From assembly GCA_012523895.1 (NCBI GenBank), contig JAAYSZ010000029.1, positions 1 to 64,000 of the forward strand: DNA of 64,000 nt. The letters are read 5' to 3'. The number at the start of each line of letters is the position of its first letter. The first letter of the stretch is position 1. Under the pieces are notes generated by a model. That model did not search any database. It saw only the letters and a list, made by a program, of their open reading frames with translations, and was not told the origin of the DNA. This DNA comes from Erysipelotrichaceae bacterium (GTDB lineage Bacteria; Bacillota_I; Bacilli_A; Erysipelotrichales; Erysipelotrichaceae). This document shows positions 1 through 9,390 of the stretch, piece after piece. Made by a program: the position numbers and the translations under genes.

Positions 1-1182
1 ATTATAAAGGTTCATCCATCCATGAAGATATCCTGTGTTAGATGCTAATGACATATGTAATAACCCTGCAATAAATCCTGGAATATAACCATAATAGCCT
101 GTGATTGATGCTAGTGTTGGCGAAAATAAAACTGTAAGCATAGAACCTGTAGTTCCTAAAGATGTTCCTATTAAAAGATATCCTATAATAACCCCCATCA
201 TAACTGGAAGTATATTTTTTGGATGCTGACCAAAAGCCCCAAATCCTACTACAGTAAATATTCCTCCAATAACTGGCCCATTTATTGGTGCCTTACAAAT
301 AAGCACTATCAATGTAGATATAATACCTAATATTCCTAAATTCATTAAAGTAAGTGAAAATCCTTTAAGTTCTACAAAATCAGTTGCTCCTTTAATTTTA
401 TAATCTAATAAACTTTTATACTCTTTTATATTATCTTTAGAAGATATAATCCCAAAAGAAATCATTGAAATAAAATAAAGCATTAAAAATATAAGTACAA
501 AAATATTAGTTTCTTCATAAATAATAGATACTACCTCATGACTATAACCTAAACTTCTAAAAATAGACATAAATACCATCCCTACTATTCCAGCAGTAAA
601 TCCAATATTATAGAGGTTAAAACCATGATGAAATCTTACAAAACTTGCGGCTAAAGGAGGTACCATTAAACCTATTATAATTCCTCCAATATTTCCTAAT
701 ATAAATCCAAGTAAAGGACTTAAATTCATTCCAAAACTTAATTGACTAACTATAGGTCCTAATGAGGTCGCAAATAGTGCAGCTACTATATGTTTAGAAA
801 ACTCTTCTTTTTTAATAACACTATAAAGATATGTTCCAAAAATTATGCTTATAACATTATAAATATTCTTTCCAAAAAGTGAGAATCCACCAACTGTAAA
901 AATTGCCGCAATAAGTGGACCACTCATCTTTGTCTTACTTATTTGACCAATAAATATAGAAGCTAACATCAATATCCCACTATTAATAAAAGCAGCACCA
1001 ATTCCTCCAAGTTTAAAATAATCTGTTATTAAAAGTGAAGGTGAAGTTACTATTTTTAAAATACCTTCAATTATTTCTTGAAAGGGACTCATAAAAAACC
1101 CCATAAGTATTATTAACACTGAATAAATATATATAATTTTATATTTATCTTGTTCATTTATTTTATCCATATAATTAACCAT
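1..1182 (-). CDS. DUF1576 family polytopic membrane protein (partial, C-terminus off the left edge)
   Basis: The frame is open from an ATG at 1182 to the window edge, giving 394 visible codons without a stop. The protein is very hydrophobic, with roughly a dozen membrane-spanning stretches. It has two similar halves: GPLIAAIFTVGGFSLFGKN in the first is echoed by GPVIGGIFTVVGFGAFGQHP in the second, so an internal duplication is visible. I recognise the DUF1576 family, whose function is unknown; a transporter-like role is only a guess. AGGAGG lies just 3 nt before the chosen ATG. A second ATG at 1170 (MDKINEQ) is a possible alternative start. It lies downstream of gpmI on the same strand, separated by a terminator. 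Confidence 0.75.
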   Translation of the reverse strand, partial: MVNYMDKINEQDKYKIIYIYSVLIILMGFFMSPFQEIIEGILKIVTSPSLLITDYFKLGGIGAAFINSGILMLASIFIGQISKTKMSGPLIAAIFTVGGFSLFGKNIYNVISIIFGTYLYSVIKKEEFSKHIVAALFATSLGPIVSQLSFGMNLSPLLGFILGNIGGIIIGLMVPPLAASFVRFHHGFNLYNIGFTAGIVGMVFMSIFRSLGYSHEVVSIIYEETNIFVLIFLMLYFISMISFGIISSKDNIKEYKSLLDYKIKGATDFVELKGFSLTLMNLGILGIISTLIVLICKAPINGPVIGGIFTVVGFGAFGQHPKNILPVMMGVIIGYLLIGTSLGTTGSMLTVLFSPTLASITGYYGYIPGFIAGLLHMSLASNTGYLHGWMNLYN

Positions 1183-1254
1183 TATCCTCCTATAAATATA
1201 ATAACAATTAATTTTTTTTGATTTTATATATAACAGTATACCCTACATCATCAT

Positions 1255-1289
1255 AAAAAAACTAAACCTTAAATAAGATTTAGTTTTTA
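1255..1289 (-). terminator. Rho-independent terminator after gpmI
   Basis: The arms AAAAACTAAA and TTTAGTTTTT flank a short A/T loop. On the minus strand the hairpin is followed by a T run, directly after the gpmI stop codon, so it separates gpmI from the DUF1576 gene. Confidence 0.7.
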
Positions 1290-1297
1290 TTCTTTAT

Positions 1298-2866
1298 TTA
1301 CTTAATTATACTTTCATTCCACATACTAGGAACTTCTAATCCTAATAGTTTAACTATAGTAGCTGCAACATTACTTAATCCAAAGTCTCCATCTTTGATT
1401 TCAACATCTGCATTATATATTGCAAATGGAACTGGATTTAAAGTATGCGCTGTCTTTGCTTTAATTGGATCTTCTGGTTTTTTCCTTTTTTCATACATTT
1501 CATCCGCATTTCCATGATCAGCTGTAACGATTAAGATTGCATTAGCTTTCTTGCATGCATCCATAACTCTCTTTAATACTAAGTCAACCGTTTCAACACC
1601 AATTAATGTTGCAGCATAAACTCCTGTATGACCAACCATATCTCCATTAGGATAATTGCATCTTAAGAATTCATATTCTCCTGATTCTATAGCTTCTACA
1701 AGCTTATCAGTTACTTCTGCTGCCTTCATCCAAGGTCTTTGTTCAAATGGAACTATATCGCTTGGTATTTCTACCCATGTTTCTAAATTATCATCAAATT
1801 TATCTGATCTATTACCATTCCAGAAATAAGTAACATGACCATATTTTTGAGTTTCACTAATCGCATAAGATTTTATACCATGCTTAACTAAGTATTCACC
1901 TAATGTATTTTTAATTTGTGGAGGCGCTACTAAATAATTATCAGGAAGTTTTAAATCTCCGTCATATTGAAGCATTCCACAATAGAATACATCTGGATAT
2001 TTAACTCTATCAAACTCATTAAAGTCTTTATAATCAAAAGCCTTAGAAATTTCTATTGCTCTATCTCCTCTAAAGTTAAATAAGATTACTGCATCACCAT
2101 CATCAATAGTTCCTGCAGGCTTACCATCTTTTTCAATTACAAATCCAGGTAAATCTTGATCAATAACTCCTAATTCTTCTCTATATGTTTCAATAGCTTC
2201 TTTAGCGCTATTAAACATTCTTCCTTCACCCATTACATGATGTTTCCATCCTTTTTCAACCATGCCCCAGTTAGCTTCATAACGATCCATTGTAATAACC
2301 ATTCTTCCACCACCTGATGCAATTAATCCATTAAAACTGCCATCATTTAATTCACTTAATTCTTTTTCAAGCATGTCAATATAAGTTAAAGCACTTGTTT
2401 CAGGAACATCTCTTCCATCTAATAAAACGTGAACTCTAACTTCCTTAACTCCTTCTTTTTTTGCTTGTTTTAACATTGCAAATAAATGATCAATATGAGA
2501 GTGTACATTACCATCTGATAAAAGTCCAATAAAATGTAACTTATTGTCTTTGCCTTGCGATATTGCTTTTTTCCAAGTTTCTGATTTATACATGTCTCCA
2601 CTGTTTATCGATTCATTAACTAGTTTTGCTCCTTGGCTATAAACTTGTCCACATCCTAAAGCATTATGTCCAACTTCTGAATTACCCATATCATCATCGC
2701 TTGGTAAACCAACCGCAACTCCATGAGCTTTTATAGTAGTGCTTGGACATTTATTCATTAAAAAATCCAATTGAGGTTTATGTGCATGTAATACCGCATT
2801 TCCATTATCTTTATCTGTATAACCTACACCATCCATTACAACTAAAACTACAGGTCTTCTACTCAT
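1298..2866 (-). CDS. gpmI: 2,3-bisphosphoglycerate-independent phosphoglycerate mutase
   Basis: This glycolytic enzyme interconverts 3- and 2-phosphoglycerate in the cytosol using two metal ions (Mn type) and a phosphoserine intermediate. At 522 aa it has the normal family length. The N-terminal metal motif VVMDGVG is at residues 9-15. The catalytic serine is S63 in DDMGNSEVGHN. The C-terminal alkaline-phosphatase-type metal motif is VTADHGNADEM. The start ATG has AGGAG (in AAAAGGAGATATTT) 6-7 nt upstream. It is a single gene with its own promoter (extended -10 at 2894-2902) and terminator. No gpmA-type cofactor-dependent enzyme is seen in the window. Confidence 0.97.
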   Translation of the reverse strand: MSRRPVVLVVMDGVGYTDKDNGNAVLHAHKPQLDFLMNKCPSTTIKAHGVAVGLPSDDDMGNSEVGHNALGCGQVYSQGAKLVNESINSGDMYKSETWKKAISQGKDNKLHFIGLLSDGNVHSHIDHLFAMLKQAKKEGVKEVRVHVLLDGRDVPETSALTYIDMLEKELSELNDGSFNGLIASGGGRMVITMDRYEANWGMVEKGWKHHVMGEGRMFNSAKEAIETYREELGVIDQDLPGFVIEKDGKPAGTIDDGDAVILFNFRGDRAIEISKAFDYKDFNEFDRVKYPDVFYCGMLQYDGDLKLPDNYLVAPPQIKNTLGEYLVKHGIKSYAISETQKYGHVTYFWNGNRSDKFDDNLETWVEIPSDIVPFEQRPWMKAAEVTDKLVEAIESGEYEFLRCNYPNGDMVGHTGVYAATLIGVETVDLVLKRVMDACKKANAILIVTADHGNADEMYEKRKKPEDPIKAKTAHTLNPVPFAIYNADVEIKDGDFGLSNVAATIVKLLGLEVPSMWNESIIK

Positions 2867-2893
2867 AAATATCTCCTTTTTCTAAACATTTTT

Positions 2894-2902
2894 AGTATAT
2901 CA
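2894..2902 (-). promoter_or_regulatory. Extended -10 promoter of gpmI
   Basis: Read on the minus strand, TGATATACT is a TGn-TATACT extended -10 element about 28 nt upstream of the gpmI start codon. No good -35 at standard spacing is seen, as expected for this promoter class. Confidence 0.5.
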
Positions 2903-2947
2903 CAATTATCTTTATTACATGTAAAATACGATTTATAAATCAAATAA

Positions 2948-2968
2948 AAAACAGCTTTTAGCTGTTTC
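2948..2968 (-). terminator. Terminator after divIC
   Basis: Perfect 8-bp arms AAACAGCT and AGCTGTTT are followed on the minus strand by a T-rich tract. It closes the pth-mfd-rqcP-divIC gene string. Confidence 0.7.
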
Positions 2969-2972
2969 AATA

Positions 2973-3299
2973 TTACTTATCTTCAATTGCTGGTAAATAA
3001 AATATTTCCTCACCATCTTTTGTAAGCATATAATTGCCTCTTGCATAACTTTGAACATAATCAGGATCTTCAAGTTTAGCCTTTTGAGCAATTAAATAAG
3101 TATTTTCATCTTTTATATTTTGAAGTTCTTCTTCAACTTTAGCTAATTGAGCCTTTAACTCAAATGTTGTATAAATCTCAACAATGACGCTATATGTAAA
3201 ATATATTCCCACACCAAAAATGATAATTAAAATTAATTTAAATATCGGGGTTTTTTGTCTTCTTTTTTTTCTTACAACTCTTTTTCTTCTTGTACTCAT
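2973..3299 (-). CDS. divIC: FtsB/DivIC-type septum formation initiator
   Basis: Small bitopic division protein of 108 aa. A very basic cytoplasmic N-terminus (residues 1-17) is followed by one membrane helix (about 18-40). A coiled coil comes next (about 48-75), then the conserved C-terminal segment DPDYVQSYARGNY. In this family the protein joins the FtsL/DivIB complex at the division septum. Its place two genes after mfd, following the S4 protein rqcP, matches the mfd...rqcP(yabO)...divIC order of Bacillus, which supports DivIC over unrelated FtsB-like proteins. Confidence 0.88.
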   Translation of the reverse strand: MSTRRKRVVRKKRRQKTPIFKLILIIIFGVGIYFTYSVIVEIYTTFELKAQLAKVEEELQNIKDENTYLIAQKAKLEDPDYVQSYARGNYMLTKDGEEIFYLPAIEDK

Positions 3300-3352
3300 T
3301 TTAAACCTTCTTTGTATAACAATTATAACTACTTTTATTTAATATTCAAAGT

Positions 3353-3613
3353 TCAATCCTTAATAAATTCATCACTAATAATTTCATAAGAATTTCTAGC
3401 CTCATCTTTTCTCTTAATATCACTAGTATCTAAAACCTTAACTGTAATTTTTCTATTTCCAAAAGTAATAGAAACTATATCATCAACCTTAACTTTGTAC
3501 GATGGTTTAACAATTTTACCATTAACCATAATTCTATCGTTAACAGCAAGTTCCTTAGAAACAGTTCTTCTTTTTAATATTCTAGAAACTTTTAAGTATT
3601 TATCAATTCTCAT
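3353..3613 (-). CDS. rqcP: S4-domain RNA-binding protein RqcP (YabO)
   Basis: This 86-aa protein is almost only an S4 RNA-binding domain: MRIDKYLKVSRILKRRTVSK, then the VNGKIVKPSYKVKVDDIVSI beta part. Known RqcP works with RqcH in ribosome quality control, helping C-terminal alanine tailing on the 50S subunit. The start at 3613 is chosen because GAGGTGAG sits 7 nt upstream. A longer frame from a GTG at 3625 has no such site. The gene overlaps the mfd stop by 11 nt, so translational coupling with mfd is likely. The family call is firm; the exact role is by homology and synteny. Confidence 0.87.
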   Translation of the reverse strand: MRIDKYLKVSRILKRRTVSKELAVNDRIMVNGKIVKPSYKVKVDDIVSITFGNRKITVKVLDTSDIKRKDEARNSYEIISDEFIKD

Positions 3614-6600
3614 TAACTGCCTCACCTCTTTTTTCTATTACATCAAAAATTACTGAAATATCACAATTTTTTGGTATTCTTACAATTATTTTTCCATTAG
3701 TATATCTAATAGTTATGTCTTTACTAATATGCGTAAATAGTTCAAATAATTTAATTCCGTTTACATTATCAGAAAATTCTTTTGAAAACGCTATTTCATT
3801 ATAATCTCTTATTTCTTTAAAGTAATCAATGTCAGAATCTTGAATTAATATCTCAAGTTTTTTCTTATCAAATAATGATGAAACAACTTTAGGTAATCTT
3901 CCATATTCATCAATAATTTTTGTTTTATATTTTTCCAATTCATAAACACTTTCAATTTTATCAATATCTTGATACATACTAATCTTATCATAGTCATCAG
4001 ATGTAAAATCTTTAGGTAAATATCCTTCAATATTTATATTTACTATTTCTTTTTCAACAGGTTCTTCTATTTTTTCTCCTTGTTGAATCCTTATAGCTTC
4101 TTCAAGCATTTCTATATACATATCAATACCTACAGTATCAATAAACCCAGATTGTTCAGGCCCAAGCATATCTCCTGCACCTCTAATAGTTAAATCTCTC
4201 ATTGCAATCTTATATCCACTACCAAGTTGTGCAAACTCTTTAATAGCTTTTAATCTTTTAGCTGCTTTTTCAGTCAATTCTTTATTATCAGGAATCATTA
4301 GATATGCATATGCAATTCTATCAGATCTACCTACTCTACCTTTTATTTGATAAAGTTGAGCTAATCCAAATCTATCCGCATTTTCAATAATAATTGTATT
4401 TGCATTAGGAATATCAATTCCTGTTTCAATTATTGTTGTACATACTAAAACACTAATTTCATTATTATTGAACCTAATCATTATATCCTCAATGTCATCT
4501 CTATTCATTTGACCGTGAGCTACTTGTACTTTTACATAAGGAATTAAATTTTGAATTTTTCTAGCAGTGTTATATATTTCATCAATATTATTTAACAAAT
4601 AAAATACTTGTCCACCTCTAGAAAGCTCTCTTTCAATGACCTCTTTAATTAAACTCTTGTTTTTTTCAACGACATAAGTTTGAACAGGATATCTATTATC
4701 TGGAGGTGTGTCTAGTTGAGATAATTGTCTTATTCCTACTAAAGACATTTGAAGAGTTCTAGGAATTGGTGTTGCGGATAATGATAAAACATCTACATTA
4801 ACTTTAATTTCTTTAATTTTTTCTTTATGTTCAACACCAAATCTTTGTTCTTCATCAATTACTAATAAACCTAAATCCTTAAACTTAACATCTTTGCTAA
4901 GAATCCTATGAGTTCCTATTAAAATATCAACTTTCCCTTCTTTTAAATCTTTTAATATTTTTCTTTGTTCGCTAGGTAATACAAATCTATTTAAAACTTT
5001 TATATTAACTGGATAATTTCTAAATCTTTTTTTAAAAGTTTTATAGTGTTGACTAGATAAAATTGTTGTTGGACACAAGAAAGCGACTTGTTTATCTTCA
5101 TAAACAGCTTTAAATGCTGCTCTAATAGCAACTTCTGTTTTACCAAACCCAACATCACCACATAATAATCTATCCATTGGTTTATCAGATTGCATATCGT
5201 TTTTTACATCAATAACAGCTTGTTTTTGATCTGGTGTTAATTCATATTCAAAATCTTTTTCAAAGTCTTTTTGATATATGCTATCTTCTTTATATTTATA
5301 TCCAATATAACCTTCTCTTTGAGAATATAAAGCTACAAGTCTTTCTGCAAGTTCAGTAACATTTTCTTTAATTCTTTCTTTTGTTTTCTTCCATTCATTA
5401 GTACCTAATTTATGTAGTTTAGGTACTACACCTTCTCTAGATACAAACTTTCTTACTAATCTAAATTGTTCTAATGGAACCAAAAGTTCTGCATTTCCTC
5501 TATAAACAACTTTTAAGAAATCCCTATGCATTCCTTTTATTGATCTTGTTTCAATACCAATGTATTGTCCTACACCATGGGTGTTATGAACTATATAATC
5601 TCCAGGATTTAAATCTTGATAAGAATGAATAACTTCTGCATTTTTAAACTTGTTTGCATATCTTGATATTTGAGATTTAACTTCAAAAAGTTCAAAAGAA
5701 GTCACAACCGTTATTTTTTCATCGTTTGCCCTAAAACCTTGGAAAATATTGCCAAAGTATATATTTATGCCTTTTTTTATCTCTTTTTCTTCAATAATGA
5801 GATTATATGGTTCATTTATTGCTTTACATACATCAATTACTTGCTTAATTTCATTGTCATTTAACATCAATAAAATTCTTTCTTCATCTTTAAGAAGAAT
5901 TTTTATTAATGATTCTAAATTTTCTTTAGGTAAATCTACTTCTTCTATATTAGAAACATTTTTACCAAATGGCTCGTTAACTACTACGTTTCTATTATTA
6001 AAAATTCTATGAAAATCATGCATTAATGCATATCTTGGCAACATCCTTTTTTCTTGAACCATTTCTTGTACATAAGTTGTTGTTTCTTCAATTAGTTTTG
6101 TAAGAGTATTATTAACTATATCTTTGTTTTCAATTATTACTAAAGGATTATCAATATAATCAAACAAAGACCCTGTTTTATCTAATAATGAATAATATGA
6201 ATAAAGTCTATTTTCTTTAATATGATTTTGTATATAGTCTAAATCTAACTGTATTCTTGTTTGTAATGTAATGTCATTACTTTTTTCTAATAATTCATTT
6301 GCTCTTTTTATTATTACTTCTATATCTTCATCACTAAACAAAATATCACTTGCGGGTATACAATTAACTTCATCTATTTGTTTAATAGTTTTTTGAGTGT
6401 TAATATCAAAAAATCTTATACTATCAATTACAGTATCAAAAAATTCTATCCTTATTGGATAATCATAATTCATGGAATAAAAATCAATTATTCCTCCCCT
6501 GCTTGCATAACATAGGGGTTGATCAATTCTAGATACTTTTGTATATCCACTAGATTGAAGTAAATCTCTTAACTTCTCTAAACTTAATTCTTGATTAACT

Positions 6601-7007
6601 TTTAAGTGAATACATTTTTCTTTAAATAATTCAACTCTTGGAAGTTGCCTTATTAATGCTGCAATATGAGTGACTACTATCTTATTATCATCATTTAATA
6701 ATTTATATAATGTCTCTATTTTTTCAGCTGTATTTTCTGGAGAAGATGCGATTGCTTCTACTCTTAAAGATTCTTCAACATTAAACATTAATGTATCTTC
6801 AGGTAACAAAGAATGTATTCTTTCAAATATCCTTTGTGCACTATATAAATTGTTTTTAACGACTAAAATAGGTCTTTTATTGACCTTATAACTTGTAGCT
6901 ATAATCAACGCTTCTTCAATTAATGAAAATGTAGATAAACCTTTTTCTTCTACTAAATTAATTACAGCCTTATTATCTTTTAATATATCTAATATCTTAT
7001 TTATCAT
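3603..7007 (-). CDS. mfd: Transcription-repair coupling factor
   Basis: ATP-driven DNA translocase of 1134 aa that dislodges RNA polymerase stalled at lesions and recruits UvrA. The N-terminal UvrB-like region is at about 1-350. The RNA-polymerase-interacting CarD-like domain contains PGDYIVHNTHGVGQYIGIE near 470. The helicase core has Walker A GDVGFGKTE and the DEEQ box in LLVIDEEQRFGV. The SATPIPRTLQMS motif follows, and a C-terminal TRCF domain ends the protein. All key motifs look intact. The ATG overlaps the end of pth by 11 nt with no clear ribosome site, suggesting coupling. The gene stops with TGA inside the rqcP start region. Confidence 0.97.
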   Translation of the reverse strand: MINKILDILKDNKAVINLVEEKGLSTFSLIEEALIIATSYKVNKRPILVVKNNLYSAQRIFERIHSLLPEDTLMFNVEESLRVEAIASSPENTAEKIETLYKLLNDDNKIVVTHIAALIRQLPRVELFKEKCIHLKVNQELSLEKLRDLLQSSGYTKVSRIDQPLCYASRGGIIDFYSMNYDYPIRIEFFDTVIDSIRFFDINTQKTIKQIDEVNCIPASDILFSDEDIEVIIKRANELLEKSNDITLQTRIQLDLDYIQNHIKENRLYSYYSLLDKTGSLFDYIDNPLVIIENKDIVNNTLTKLIEETTTYVQEMVQEKRMLPRYALMHDFHRIFNNRNVVVNEPFGKNVSNIEEVDLPKENLESLIKILLKDEERILLMLNDNEIKQVIDVCKAINEPYNLIIEEKEIKKGINIYFGNIFQGFRANDEKITVVTSFELFEVKSQISRYANKFKNAEVIHSYQDLNPGDYIVHNTHGVGQYIGIETRSIKGMHRDFLKVVYRGNAELLVPLEQFRLVRKFVSREGVVPKLHKLGTNEWKKTKERIKENVTELAERLVALYSQREGYIGYKYKEDSIYQKDFEKDFEYELTPDQKQAVIDVKNDMQSDKPMDRLLCGDVGFGKTEVAIRAAFKAVYEDKQVAFLCPTTILSSQHYKTFKKRFRNYPVNIKVLNRFVLPSEQRKILKDLKEGKVDILIGTHRILSKDVKFKDLGLLVIDEEQRFGVEHKEKIKEIKVNVDVLSLSATPIPRTLQMSLVGIRQLSQLDTPPDNRYPVQTYVVEKNKSLIKEVIERELSRGGQVFYLLNNIDEIYNTARKIQNLIPYVKVQVAHGQMNRDDIEDIMIRFNNNEISVLVCTTIIETGIDIPNANTIIIENADRFGLAQLYQIKGRVGRSDRIAYAYLMIPDNKELTEKAAKRLKAIKEFAQLGSGYKIAMRDLTIRGAGDMLGPEQSGFIDTVGIDMYIEMLEEAIRIQQGEKIEEPVEKEIVNINIEGYLPKDFTSDDYDKISMYQDIDKIESVYELEKYKTKIIDEYGRLPKVVSSLFDKKKLEILIQDSDIDYFKEIRDYNEIAFSKEFSDNVNGIKLFELFTHISKDITIRYTNGKIIVRIPKNCDISVIFDVIEKRGEAVNEN

Positions 7008-7563
7008 TTTTATTATATTTATTCATTACCCTATCTATAGACATATCTAAAAAATCCTTACATGCCTTTGATGCTTCATCAATAGACTCATTAAAATCAT
7101 CTAGGTCTTCTTTTTTTACCTTTCCTAATACATAATCAGCTACGGGTATTCTTTTATCATGATCTATTCCAATTCTTATTCTAGAAATTTCATTTGTATT
7201 AAGTAAATTTATAATACTTTGCATTCCCTTTTGACCACCAGAAGATCCTTGTTTTCTAATTCTTAATTTACCTACTGGTAAATCTAAATCATCATGAACA
7301 ATTAAAATATCTTCTTTATCTATTTTATAATAGTTAACTGCTAGAATTACTGCTTCTCCAGATAAATTCATATAGGTTTGAGGTTTCATAAGCATTACTT
7401 GTTCATCTTTATATTTAAAAGTACAAATTAAAGATTTAAATTTATTTTGATTAATTTGCACATTTAAAATATCCGCAAGTTTATCAAGCACCATGAAACC
7501 GCAGTTATGTCTTGTATTTTCATATTTTAAGCCAGGATTTCCTAATCCTACTATTAACTTCAT
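6997..7563 (-). CDS. pth: Peptidyl-tRNA hydrolase
   Basis: Frees tRNA from prematurely released peptidyl-tRNA. It is 188 aa, the usual length. Visible family residues are N9 in VGLGNPG, the catalytic H19 in ENTRHNCGF, the asparagine of KPQTYMNLSGEAV, D in IVHDDLDLPVG, and the glycine-rich SGGQKGMQSI. It lies directly upstream of mfd, as in Bacillus, and overlaps the upstream unknown gene by 4 nt, so it is part of one transcription unit reading leftward from 8.3 kb. Confidence 0.97.
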   Translation of the reverse strand: MKLIVGLGNPGLKYENTRHNCGFMVLDKLADILNVQINQNKFKSLICTFKYKDEQVMLMKPQTYMNLSGEAVILAVNYYKIDKEDILIVHDDLDLPVGKLRIRKQGSSGGQKGMQSIINLLNTNEISRIRIGIDHDKRIPVADYVLGKVKKEDLDDFNESIDEASKACKDFLDMSIDRVMNKYNKNDK

Positions 7564-8300
7564 TCTTTCTCCTTTAAATACTTTGTAATTTTTAGTTCTT
7601 GTATGAATCTTTTTCCTATTTTAGATTTGCTAAAGAACTTTAAATCTTCTTTTAATTTATCAAACTCTTCTAATCTATCTTTATCTATATATAGTCTTGA
7701 TAACATTACTGTTGTTATATTTTTATATAGACCTATTAATCTTTTACTATAATCATATTGATTATAATTTCCATCTAAAATATCTTTATAAAACTTTTCT
7801 CCTAAGTCATCTTCTTTATAATAAAATTTCTTATTAGCTTCATATAAAGCATATACTAAAGTATCTTTTACTTCTTCTTTAATATTAAATAAATCATCAA
7901 GTTGTTTCATTAAATCTATTTTATTTTTACTATATAATGCATTTTGACATGCAAGAAGATAATAATACATAGAATCTTCGTTTAACTCAACACTATACCC
8001 TTTTTTACTTTTTTTAATTAATTTTGTAAAATCTATCCTTTTTGCGGTATCAATTATTTCATCATATTTTTCATAATAAATTAATCCCCATATTTTTAAA
8101 ATTAATGCTTTACTAACAAATTCATCATCATTAATGGTTTCAATATAAAAGTCTGTTTCTTTAAAAAATATTTCTTTATTATCAAAAATATTAACTAAAT
8201 CAACTAATTTTTTAGCTTTTCTATTTCTTTGTCCCATTTTAAATATCATAAATAACATTACTGATGTCATTATTAAACTTGCATAATAAATAAAGTCCAT
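7560..8300 (-). CDS. Membrane-anchored protein of unknown function
   Basis: Not recognised. The product has 246 aa: one N-terminal membrane helix (FIYYASLIMTSVMLFMIF), a short basic stretch (MGQRNRKAKK), then a long charged, helix-rich cytoplasmic part with many Tyr/Lys/Asp. It is reminiscent of helical-repeat proteins, but no repeat is clear. The start at 8300 is chosen because GGAGGG lies 7 nt before it. A longer frame reaching 8342 adds 14 residues without a ribosome site and would cover the promoter. It is the first gene of the pth-mfd string, and its promoter overlaps that of the divergent carboxypeptidase gene. Confidence 0.7.
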   Translation of the reverse strand: MDFIYYASLIMTSVMLFMIFKMGQRNRKAKKLVDLVNIFDNKEIFFKETDFYIETINDDEFVSKALILKIWGLIYYEKYDEIIDTAKRIDFTKLIKKSKKGYSVELNEDSMYYYLLACQNALYSKNKIDLMKQLDDLFNIKEEVKDTLVYALYEANKKFYYKEDDLGEKFYKDILDGNYNQYDYSKRLIGLYKNITTVMLSRLYIDKDRLEEFDKLKEDLKFFSKSKIGKRFIQELKITKYLKEKE

Positions 8301-8310
8301 TAAAAACCCT

Positions 8311-8356
8311 CCAATGTAATTATTATAATGTGATATAATCATTAAAACAAAGGATT
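8311..8356. promoter_or_regulatory. Overlapping divergent promoters
   Basis: Minus strand: TTGTTT (8351-8356), a 17-bp spacer and TATAAT (8322-8327) drive the leftward genes. Plus strand: the extended -10 TGATATAAT (8331-8339) precedes the carboxypeptidase gene. The two -10 elements are only 6 bp apart, so polymerases would exclude each other. Confidence 0.6.
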
Positions 8357-8361
8357 AAACA

Positions 8362-9126
8362 ATGAATAAATTAATTGTATCAATTATTGTATTGTTATTA
8401 ATATTATTAGCTTTAGGTCTAGGTTATAGATTTTTTAATGATGATTTAAATAAAATTGAAGAAATAAAAGAAGATATTCCTGTTATAGAAGAGATAATTG
8501 AACCTACTATAGAACCTGAACCTACAGTTGAACCTGAAAAGACTATAAATACAGATATGTTTTATGATTTAGATAGTATTTTAATTCTTGTAAATAAAAA
8601 ACATGATCTTCCTAGCGATTATGAACCTAGTGATCTTGTAAAACCAAATGTTAAATCGAATAAAAGCGGTCTATCTTTAAGACAAGAAGCAGCTTTAGCA
8701 ATAGAAGAAATGTTTAATAAAGCTTTAGAAGATGATATTACATTAGTATTAGGGTCATCTTATAGATCTTATTCATATCAATCAAAATTATATAATAATT
8801 ATGTCGCAAAAGATGGTGAAGAAAAAGCAAACAAATATAGTGCAAAACCAGGACAATCTGAACATCAAACAGGACTAGCCGCAGATATTAGTGATGCAAG
8901 TGGTGCAAATTATCTTAAACAAAGTTTTAAAGATACTCCTGAAGGTATTTGGCTAAAGGACAACGCACATAATTTTGGATTTATCCTAAGATATCCTGAA
9001 GGTAAAGAGGAAATTACAGGATATATGTTTGAACCTTGGCATTTTAGATATGTAGGAATTGAAGAAGCAACTAAAATTTATAATTCAAATCTTACATTTG
9101 AAGAATATTACAATATTTTAGATTAA
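8362..9126 (+). CDS. Membrane-anchored D-alanyl-D-alanine carboxypeptidase, VanY family
   Basis: Trims the terminal D-Ala from peptidoglycan stem peptides outside the membrane. The 254-aa product has an N-terminal signal anchor (residues 3-24) and a Pro/Glu-rich linker with the repeated pattern EPTVEPE. The VanY zinc peptidase domain begins at about residue 95. The zinc motif is SEHQTGLAAD (S166, H168, D175) and the third ligand is H227 in EPWHFRYVG. The SSYRSYSYQ substrate-binding segment is present. AAAGGA lies upstream of the ATG. It stands alone between divergent promoters and a strong terminator. No vancomycin-resistance genes are near, so a housekeeping role is likelier. Confidence 0.9.
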   Translation: MNKLIVSIIVLLLILLALGLGYRFFNDDLNKIEEIKEDIPVIEEIIEPTIEPEPTVEPEKTINTDMFYDLDSILILVNKKHDLPSDYEPSDLVKPNVKSNKSGLSLRQEAALAIEEMFNKALEDDITLVLGSSYRSYSYQSKLYNNYVAKDGEEKANKYSAKPGQSEHQTGLAADISDASGANYLKQSFKDTPEGIWLKDNAHNFGFILRYPEGKEEITGYMFEPWHFRYVGIEEATKIYNSNLTFEEYYNILD

Positions 9127-9127
9127 T

Positions 9128-9176
9128 AAAAAGAATGAAATATTATCATTATTTGATATAAGTCATTCTTTTTTTA
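9128..9176 (+). terminator. Terminator after the carboxypeptidase gene
   Basis: The arms AAAAAGAATGA (9128-9138) and TCATTCTTTTT (9163-9173) form an 11-bp stem with a large loop, followed by T residues. Confidence 0.75.
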
Positions 9177-9313
9177 TGATTATATTAAATATTTTTTTAT
9201 TATTGTTTATTGAATATTTATATTAATTTATAAAAATATATTATTCTTTATTTAATTGTATAACAAACAACATTAGTTATTTACCCTTTTATTTCATAAT
9301 ATCCGCTATTTAA

Positions 9314-9342
9314 TTGACTTTTATTAATCATTTTTGTATTAT
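9314..9342 (+). promoter_or_regulatory. Sigma-A promoter of the rpmH operon
   Basis: TTGACT (9314-9319), 17-bp spacer, TATTAT (9337-9342), about 50 nt before the rpmH ATG. The preceding stretch from 9180 is AT-rich and shows no gene and no DnaA box. Confidence 0.7.
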
Positions 9343-9390
9343 AAACTAGCATTGTTCGATTATTGTATAAAAAAACTGGAGGTGTTAGCG

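Noticed and set aside
3845..4030. Open frames overlapping mfd, gyrB, mnmG and others on the opposite or shifted frame
   Set aside because: They lie inside well-supported genes, lack ribosome sites and have no recognisable protein pattern.
9181..9313. AT-rich gap before rpmH as a second origin
   Set aside because: No DnaA box, even with one mismatch, was found there.
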